Assembly: GCA_949825025.1 (NCBI GenBank)
Contig: OX463781.1
Span: forward strand, 34,675,537 to 34,739,536
From: Siphlonurus alternatus
Lineage: Eukaryota > Arthropoda > Insecta > Ephemeroptera > Siphlonuridae
DNA length: 64,000 nucleotides
Reading direction: 5' to 3'
The notes beneath the pieces were generated by a model. The model worked only from the letters and a program-made list of their open reading frames with translations. It searched no databases and was not told the DNA's origin. Positions 1-9,300 of the stretch are shown here, in pieces; within the stretch, counting starts at the first letter, position 1; every line of letters begins with the position of its first letter. The translations under genes were made by a program, and so were the position numbers.

Positions 1-341
1 AAAGCAGTTTATTAAATATTATTTGTGATTGTATGACTGCGGAAAGCAAGAAAGACCTTACTTAATTTTTTTATCAATTAAAATAAATCATCACGTTCGT
101 AATTAACAAAGTGTAGTAAGAAAATTGAAGCTAATTACATACAAATTGCTAAACATCCATATTTTTGTTTGACCGTTTGGTTTTTTATTGTTGAGGGAAA
201 GTTTAGAGTTGTATAAAAAACGTTTTTAATTTTGTGATTCTGAGGCGACGATAATTTCGCTTTTTTTTTCTTTTTTTTTTGTCGCGTTGCGAACAATAAT
301 TTGGGGGAGCCGGGTCCCTTGAGCCAATACTAATAAAATTG
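1..341. other. AT-rich intergenic DNA, no gene seen
   Basis: AT-rich sequence with homopolymer runs of T. No coding potential, RNA gene or clear repeat boundary is visible. It ends at the left target-site duplication of the hAT element that begins at 350. Confidence 0.5.
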
Positions 342-349
342 TATTAGGG

Positions 350-2687
350 TAGGGTGACCAGATATCTTGATGTTCAAAACGGTACATGCCCCCAAGATAG
401 AGGCCTGAAGGGCCAAAACCCCCGCCGGAGGTGCGATTTTTTTGGGTGCCACGCCCCCTTTTTCACTTTTTTTTTTCTTAATAGATTTTTTTTTTTATGA
501 AGCCGTTTTTTCCGAAAAAAAATTATTTTATTGGTAAATCCATTAAAGAATTTTCGTCACAGATTATAGCAATTATTACGTAAGTATTTTTTAATTGGTA
601 CCATAGTTCAGACGAAGTTTAAGTAAAACGCTGTTTTCTAGCTGTTCCATAAGGCTGCATGTTTAAGGGTTCAGGAAAACAAACTTTGGTATTTTTTTTT
701 TTTTTTGCGATGAATTTATTTGAGATGAAATTTTTTTGGTTTTCATTTTTCACACTAATGCAGGACAGGTTAAAATATTTTAAGGAAATAAAATAATAAA
801 TAATGCAATCGCTCACTCTACTTTAAATAAATAAAATAATATAAATAATTGCATTTTTTTATATATATAATTATACTTTTCATAGGATTAGAAAAAAATA
901 TTTATTATAGTCACCATGCAAGAAAACTGTGCCAGTGAGCTGATTTCCTAATTAACCTTTTTTCTTGGCCTGGCCACGATCCTATTATGTTGTAAAGTTG
1001 CATGTAAATAAAAAGAAACAAAAGCAATAAAAGAAATACTCAAAAAGCATAACTTCGAAAAATACTTTTCCAAGAAAAAAATATACAGTATTTTAAATTG
1101 ACTTTTTTTTTTTATTTCGTTATCAAATTTTCCGTCTCCATCCACAATATTTCTAAATGTACGTACGCCGTGTTACTTAAATAATGCATTATATATTTGT
1201 TTATAAATAAATAAAACTTAATATAATGTCACGAGATAAATTATAGAGAAAAAAAAAAGTGAAGTATAAAGCAAGAAATTAATTTGAATTACTTTTAATC
1301 GAACTGTTCATTTTGCAAATAGTGTGAACTCTTGTTAGAGTGAAATAGCTGAAGAAGTTATATAAATTGAATTAATTTATAGCATTCAAATTGGACTTAA
1401 AGTAAAGTGCGCGCTAGAAAAAAAAGTTGAGTTAGTATTTTCTAAAAATAGTTCAAGTAGTCCTCCATATCAAACCAAAATTCAAAAAATTCTATCTCAA
1501 ATAGGTTTGCCAGAAAAAAATTCCAAAGTCAGAGTGAACGCGTCGCTTAACAAGGGGCCTTACCTGACAAAAACCCTCGAATATCTCGAAAAAATACACC
1601 GTTAGGTGGTATGAAAAAAATATAGTGATGTTCTATGACCCAAGCTTTAACCAAAAACCGATTAAAAAAAATTTCGCTCGAATCCATTTTTCCGTAAAAA
1701 AATAATAAAAAATCTTATGGGAATTAACATGGTAGATTTTCTTGATTTTTTTACGGAAAAATGGATTCGAGAGAATTTTTTTTAATCGGTTTTTGGTTAA
1801 AGCTTGGGTCATAGAACATCACTACATTTTTTTCATACCACCTAACGGTGTATTTTTTTGAGATATTCGAGGGTTTTTGTCAGGTAAGGCCCCATGTTAA
1901 GCGACACGTTCACTCTGACTTTGGAATTTTTTTCTGGCAAACCTATTTGAGATAGAATTTTTTGAATTTTGGTTTGATATGGAGGACTACTTGAACTATT
2001 TTTAGAAAATACTAACTCAACTTTTTTTTCTGGCGCGCACTTTACTTTAATAACAGCTAAAATTACTTGATTGTATTAATAATATTTGTGGCGTTTTTCC
2101 CTCATATAATTTTCCATTTATTTACGTAATATCCATGCACGATTATTGTGAAAAAAAAAAAAAGAAAAAAAAGAAAAAAAGAGAGGAATAGAAATTTTTG
2201 TCTAAGCCACGGCACAATGCATAAGAATGATTTTTTCAATTTTATATTTTATTGGAAATTTCCATCAAGTGAATATCATCAATATCAAGAGATGTTATTT
2301 TTCTGTAAAGTTTTTTACTTGTTTTTTATTCAAAATTTAATCGAAAAGTAGTGATTTCATTTCACGTAGTATTATATATGCATACTAAGTACATACAAAA
2401 TATATTCCGCAATTTTGGAAGAAATATGCTGTTTTGTGAATGCGATCGAGAAAAAGGGGCATGGAGTTGCAAAATCATTTGCGTCCATACATTTTCGTAA
2501 ATATTCACAACCACATTCCTATGAATTATTTATTTTTTTAATGATAAAATTTTTAAAAAATTTCCCTTTTTTAAATTTTATCCGAAAGCGGTACATTTAG
2601 GCGTCCCGAGAGCCTCTTTGGGGACACTGGGACATGGTACTCTAAAACGGTACTGTACCGGTCAAAACGGTACGTCTGGTCACCCTA
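350..2687. mobile_element. Non-autonomous hAT-type element with 8-bp target duplication
   Basis: The ends are inverted: TAGGGTGACCAGA at 350 and TCTGGTCACCCTA ending at 2687. The 8-bp direct repeat tattaggg lies immediately outside both ends (342-349 and 2688-2695), which is the hAT hallmark. The interior is AT-rich and has no transposase frame. A 654-bp TTAA-flanked palindrome (1397-2050) is nested inside, so the original element was about 1.7 kb. A motif close to aaacggtac recurs just inside each end, several times at the right end, and may be a subterminal transposase-binding repeat. Superfamily assignment rests on the 8-bp duplication and end structure, not on a protein. Confidence 0.8.
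1397..2050. mobile_element. TTAA-flanked palindromic MITE, family A, copy 1
   Basis: Near-perfect palindrome of 654 bp: TTAAAGTAAAGTGCGCGC at the left and its complement GCGCGCACTTTACTTTAA at the right, with arms of about 300 bp around a loop of about 45 bp (1703-1747). TTAA at both ends matches the target duplication of piggyBac-like elements. Each arm carries the same open frame of about 66 codons reading inwards and ending in TAG. Copy 2 is at 45512-46166 and a decayed half at 60176-60310. The element is nested in the hAT element 350-2687. Confidence 0.85.
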
Positions 2688-2695
2688 TATTAGGG

Positions 2696-3317
2696 GAAAT
2701 TTCCCCCCTCCTCACTGGATATATTTTGGTTATAAAATATCTCCATACTTTATGTGAATTTGTACTTTGTTTTCTAATTCAATCTGATTTTGGCATGTTG
2801 TGTAGATGGATCAATAAAAAATAAAAAAATAAAAACTATTTCATTGATTTCATTTTTTCTTTAATTTGTAACAAATATATTATAATCAATCTGGACAAAT
2901 TTAAACAAAATAACTTTACTGTATTGTATTTGCTGAGCATTTGACAGTTTTTTTTTTCTTATATATTTGAATCATGATAATGAAAATAAAATAATAACAA
3001 AACACTACAATCACAGCAAATTATTTGGGATGAGTAGATAAATTTTTCAACACTTAATAGAAAAAAAATATCAACATAGCAATTCACATTTCAAGGTCTT
3101 AATTCTTTTACACCTGCAATAAAAACAATAAATAGAACTAATTAATTACCATGTAATGTTCACTTGCAATAAAAAAAAATGTTCAGAGATCTTGCAAACA
3201 TGATTAACTTACAAAAATTAAATAAAGAAAAATCATTCTTGCATAAATTAACTCAGTCTGCAATTTTTGCAGTGTATACTTTAATTGATCCATTATTTTG
3301 GAACAAAAGTACTAAGA
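2696..3317. other. 3' flank of the F-box/WD40 gene
   Basis: AT-rich DNA downstream of the minus-strand F-box/WD40 stop codon, probably its 3' UTR and flank. No additional gene is visible. No perfect AATAAA was found in sense orientation (TTTATT on the plus strand) close to the stop; TTTAAT at 3280-3285 (ATTAAA in sense) is a weak candidate. Confidence 0.4.
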
Positions 3318-6300
3318 TCACAGTAGGCAGGTAATATGCATGTCACTGTTTGAGACTGCTAGCAACATGATGGCGTCCTGGGCCACGGAGATGGTGAGCT
3401 GGGTGATGGGAGAGTCACCCATCTGCACGCGATGGTGCTTGGCCCCTAGATCCAACTCCATCAAGTCTTCAGTCCGCGAGAAGTGGTACATAACAACTGC
3501 ACCTAGGAAACAAAGAAAAAAAAAAAAAGAAGTAAACAGTTTAACTTATAGAAGCTGAACAATTATGCTCTGATCAATCAAAACATATATGTTTATCAAA
3601 AATAAATTATAGTGGTTGTTAATCAAAATTGCTTAAATAATATATTATGTAATTAGTTGTAACATTTCATGAAGAGATAATGTATATTTGATGGAATACA
3701 ATTTTAAAATCTTCGTGTATTTTTTTAACTTTAATTCTAGAATTTCATTTTAATTATTTTAAAAAAAATTAACACTGTCTTGAATTAGCATTAGGTAAGC
3801 AATATACTACTGTATATGCATATTATTCAATATGATCAAGTTACAAAGCATTAAAATAAAGAAATAAAGTATATTAGAGGGAGTAGAAATTATTTTTTAG
3901 CACGGCTAAATTTCCTGATTTCAAATCTGCAATCCATTTTCTATCTACAACCTTTTTCTAGCTGTTTACAATTTTCAACGGTTGATGGGTTAGACTTCAG
4001 ATCAAAACTGTCAGCAGATACTTCTACCTGACTGATTGATCCATGGCTATAGTGCTCCAACTCCATCTCACAACTTTCTACTGACAGTAGTGATGATTGC
4101 TGGTGTGCTCATCAGAGACAGTCAGGTTTAAGTATTCTGAGACATTTCTGATTTGAACCAAGTCGGATGAACGCGTTTTTTTGGTGCATCCAAGATGCGC
4201 TTCCAGATGCAAATTAATTTTCCTACATCCATGGATGCACATCCGGATGCAAATATATTTTTCATGCATCTGGGATGCGCATCCGGATGCAAATTTATTT
4301 TTCATGCATCTGGGATGCGCATCCAGATGCATTAATTTTTTTCCGTGCATTTGGGATGCACGGATGCGGATGCAAGCCCATTTTTGCGCATCCGTGTGCA
4401 TCTTGCATCTGCATCTGCATCCGCATCCAATCCTTGATTTTTATAATACACTTTGTTTCTTGCAATTTTAAACGACAAGTGGCAAATAAATTTTAAAAAT
4501 ATGCCTCGTGTTATAAGATTGGTTTAGAGGCCATTTAGCAAAAAACCTGCATGTTAAAAAAGAAAAAAAAAGTGTTCAATGGATGCAAATTTATTTTTCA
4601 TGCATCCGTGGATGCGCATCCAGATGCAAATTTATTTTTCGTGCATCCGTGGATGCACATCCAGATGCAAATTTATTTTTCATGCATCTGGGATGCGCAT
4701 CCAGATGCAAATTTATTTTTCATGCATCTGGGATGCGCATCCGGATGCATTCATTTTTCCCCGTGCATCTGGGATGCACGGATGCGGATGCAAGCCCATT
4801 TTTGTGCATCCGTGTGCATCTTGCATCTGCATCCGCATCCGATCCCTGGAACCAACCATTGAAAATTATAAAAGCTAAGAGAAGGTCCTTAAAAAAAAAA
4901 AAAAAAATGCATATACTGTATACTAATTGGTGGAATCAAGAAATTTGTCTGTGCTTAAGTAATTTCTTCAGCCTACCCCTTTAAATTTAGAGTTAAAAAT
5001 AAATAAATTAAGAATTGAGTAAACCATTACCTGAATCCAATCCAATGATAAACAAACTCTGGAAGACTAGAACGGACACAGGAATACCGTGGAGGTACGG
5101 CATGGTGTTGAACTCTTTGTACAATTCTCCGTCAACGGAAATGCATATGGTCTGTTCACCTGCAAAGTTAAATTTGACACATTTAGCAATTGTTAAATTA
5201 GCTACTGTACTAGCATACTGTGTAGTTTTTGTAATGCTTATTAGCATTCAGGCGCGGATCCAGAAAAAAAATTTCGGGGGGGGGGGGGGGGGGGGGCTGC
5301 CTCCATAAGGCCAATGTTAAAAAAAAATTTGGAGTGGGGGAAATGCCTATATTGCCCATGTTAATAAATCCAAAATTTCGGGGTGGGGGAGGGGGCTGCA
5401 CCTGGATCCGCGCCTGTTAGCATTTGTACGAGATATAAATGCACAACACCCTAGATTAAATAATTTTGCAACAATCTATTATTTTAATATAGTACTTTTA
5501 TGCCTAAATAATATCGGCCTGGCCACACCCGAAAGGGTAAAATGGCGTCAAAGATATTAACTTTTTTTTATTAACTTTTTAACTTTTATTTTTATGAAAA
5601 AAAACTTGCATTGAATTATGTAATTATTATTACTGGGATAACTTGGTCGTAGCCACAGTACTTTTCTTACTGAACTCTCTTTTACCCTTCTCCCTAGTGA
5701 TGAGTGCAGAAGCTTGCTCACCAGTGATCCAGATGAAAAGCTCGTCACGCCAGATGTATCCGCTGGCGTTGTGGAGGACCCGCTTGCTAGATGAGTCTTC
5801 GCCAAGGTCCGTCTGCAGTACTGGTTCTCGTCCCAGCTGCTGCGTCCAGAAGAGACTTGTGTCCGGGTTCTCAGTCTCAGTGGGGAAGAGGCGAACCATC
5901 ATCAGCCGTCCCTCGTCAGATACACCAGTCACCTGGGGAACAAAATACAGCATGAAATATAGTAGTCAGTTATTTTCCCTATATTGTAGGTATTAAATAT
6001 AGTAGCCAGTTTTTGGGTACAAAAAAAAAATTAGTAAATTAGCAATTCAAATTACTGTAGCTTGAATGATTTAGATTTTTTTTTTTATTTTTTACTGAAA
6101 ACCTTAGGACAGCACGGACGCTGCCCCTGTTGGGAAGTCTATCGAGGCAAGGCGTGGTATAGCTAAACACAGTGAGGTTGTTAATACAGTATGTATATGA
6201 TTTGAAATGCTTATATTATTACGTTTTGTCAAAAAGCAATAAAATACTATGCATTATAGGTGCTCTTCTAAAATATAAGCTACACTAATATTATGCATCA

Positions 6301-9300
6301 CTAAGCAATTTTAAGTAGGGAGATGAACTTTCAAGGATTCTGAATTACCATCATTTACTGTTTTTTTTTGTTTTTTTTTTTAAATGTTATGCTACACAAA
6401 TTGGAAGAGACACTTGATTTTTTTAAAATTAAATTCTTTTTAGACTATTAAAAGAGGAAACAACAAAATTAAAATATAAGGCAACATATTGGTCTCTAGA
6501 TGTATTGATTAATCTCCTTGTTAACTTACTGTGAGGCTAGGGTTGACATCGGGAAGTCTCATGGCCCAGAAGTTGATGGTAAGTAGAGTGTAACTTCGCT
6601 GCTGGATGTGAGCCAGGAGAGTTACTTTGGGGGCACCAAACGGTTCAGACGGTGCTGTTAACTTCCACACTGACATATGTGCATCCTCTGATACCACCAC
6701 AAAATCATTGCCATGAGACCTACAAGAGAAATGGCAGTCATTTTCAGTGGTCTCAGCAGGAGCATCCATCTCTGACTGTACCTGACCATTGTAGTGGCAC
6801 ACCCGTGAGCTCTAATAACAACGCTATGGTCTTTTGGTGCCATCCAAACAGGACATATAGGATTAATTTGGAAGGAACGATCTGCAGAAGTAGAGATGAC
6901 GAATTCATGTTTGATATCCCATAGCGAAGATGGAAGTTCATCTGTTGTTAACATATATTTATAATAATTGATTTTATTGAACTCAAATAGTGTACGGATA
7001 CAATTAGACATAAATCAATAATAAACACTGATATAATAGAACATATACACAAAAAGAGTTACAGTAAAAACTTGTTATTACGTAAAGTCAAGGGACCCAG
7101 GAAATTGGGTTTACCTTATATCGAGTTTACCTTATATCAAGTTTTTCCTATACCTACAATACTAATTATTTTTACTCCGTTACTCAATATCAAGTTTTTA
7201 CCTTATAACAAGTTACTTAATAACAAGTTTTTACTGTATATTTTAGTATTACTAAATTACAAAAGTAATTAATTAAGTTCCATGCAGGTATATTATGTAG
7301 TCGTCATAATATAAGGGGAAGGTTGAATGGGTTGAGCCTGATTGTGAGCTGCTAGGGGTGGAAATTATATTGAATGTCGAGAAGATTAAAATTTTTGCTG
7401 GTTACAGACCTAGGGATGATGCAGTGAATAATTTAATGTTGCAAAGATTGTTGGGTCGGTTGGATGAGTTGAGTCCCGTGCAAACGGTAATAGTGGTGGG
7501 TGATTTAAATTTACCGCATGTGGATTGGGAGGATAGGCGAGAAGTTGGGGGCTCGGAGAGTCAGAGGTTGATTGCGAAAGTTTTAAATAGAGATTTAGTG
7601 CAGGTGGTTGAGGAATATACACGAGAGCATGTGACTGGTACCAGAAATATTCTGGATGTAGTTTTGGTTCGGCCAGCTGAAATGTGGATAGATACGCAGG
7701 TGGTTAGGGGAATTAGTGATCACAGGATTCCCATTGTTGATTTTGTTGTTGGAAAATCAGTTCAGTCTGAGAATGTTAAAAAGAAGATATGGTTTTATGG
7801 GAAGGCTGATGTTGATCATTTGGAGAGTGAGTTAAGTGATAGATTTGATGGTTGGAAAGCGGTTGGGGCTGATGTAAATGAATTATGGAATTCCTATGTC
7901 GACATATGTTGTGAATTAAGGGAAAGTTGTGTTCCATCTAAATTGGTGGCAAGTGAAGTGGATCCGCTACAGTATAATAAGGAGGTTAGATGTAGGAAGC
8001 GACGTTTGCGCAGGGTGTATGGGCGTTACAGGAGAAGGGAGGTGCGAAAGAGTGCGGTCGTTGAAGCAGAAATGCAGTTAAATTCTGCGAAGAAGGTAGC
8101 AGAGGACAATTTTATGCGGAAAATGTTTGATGAAAAGGATGTGGTGGGAAGCAGGCGACGTATGTTTCATCATATTAAGAGGTTGAGAATGGCAGGCAAT
8201 GAAATGCCCGTGTTGAAGGATGACTTGGGTACTTATGTTACGGAGGTGGAGAAGGCTAATGCATGTGCACGGCAGTATCAGTCTGTTTTTCAGGATACTG
8301 TAAATCGTGGGGCTGGAAGTGATGATTTTCAAGCGGCAGGGGTGGAGCAGGGAGTTGAGGGTGAGAGACGGGCTAGTACAAATCGAGGTAGGAAGTTTAG
8401 GGTGAGATTTAAGGATGTGAGGAGAGCTTTGATGTCTTTGGTGAAGGGCAAAGCGTCAGGTCCTGATGATATTTCATGTTCATTTTTGAAATTAAATGTT
8501 GGCTTACATTGCAGGTATCTGGTTCATTTATTTAGGGTCATCTTAGCAGCAGGTAAGATACCTGATGGTTGGCGGGAGGCTTGGGTTATTCCAATACATA
8601 AGGGAGGTTCGAAATGTGATGCCAAGAATTATAGGCCAGTTAGTTTGACCTCAGTGGTGTCAAAGGTGTTGGAGAAGGTTGTAGTGAAATTTGTCATGCA
8701 GGAGTTGGAGGAATCAAGTTTCTTTGGAGGGCAGCAGCATGGTTTTCGTAAGCATTTTTCTTGTGAAACACAGTTAGCTGGGTTAGTGCAGGAGTTGTCT
8801 GATGTGTTGGATGCTGGGGGAGAGATGCATGCGATTTTTCTGGATTTTGAAAAAGCTTTTGATAAGGTGCCTCATAGGGAGTTGGTAAATAAGGTTCGGC
8901 ACTGCGTTGGAGATGAGGCGTTGGTGTCGCTGATTGAGGATTTTCTAAGGGATAGGGTGCAGAGAGTTAGGGTTGGAGCTGCGTTTTCAGACCATGTTAG
9001 AGTATCGTCAGGGGTTCCCCAGGGCAGTGTCTTGGGTCCTTTATTATTTCTGATTTATATAGAGGATTTGCCAAGAGGAGTGAAGTCGAAGGTGAGACTG
9101 TTTGCAGATGACAGTGTTGTGTATAGGAAGGTGGAAAGTGAGGATGACGTTGTTGAACTTCAGCAGGATCTTGATATTTTGCAAGGGTGGGTTGATGATA
9201 ATGGGATGAAGTTGAATGTGGCGAAGTGTTGTGTGGTTGTGTTTGGCAGGAAAAGGACAAGGAGGGTGTTGCAGTATATATTGGGGGGTGAAGTTTTGAA

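Noticed and set aside
4078..4984. Several overlapping open frames rich in Cys, His and Met
   Set aside because: They run through the 40-bp minisatellite in different phases and on both strands; the repeat simply lacks stop codons.
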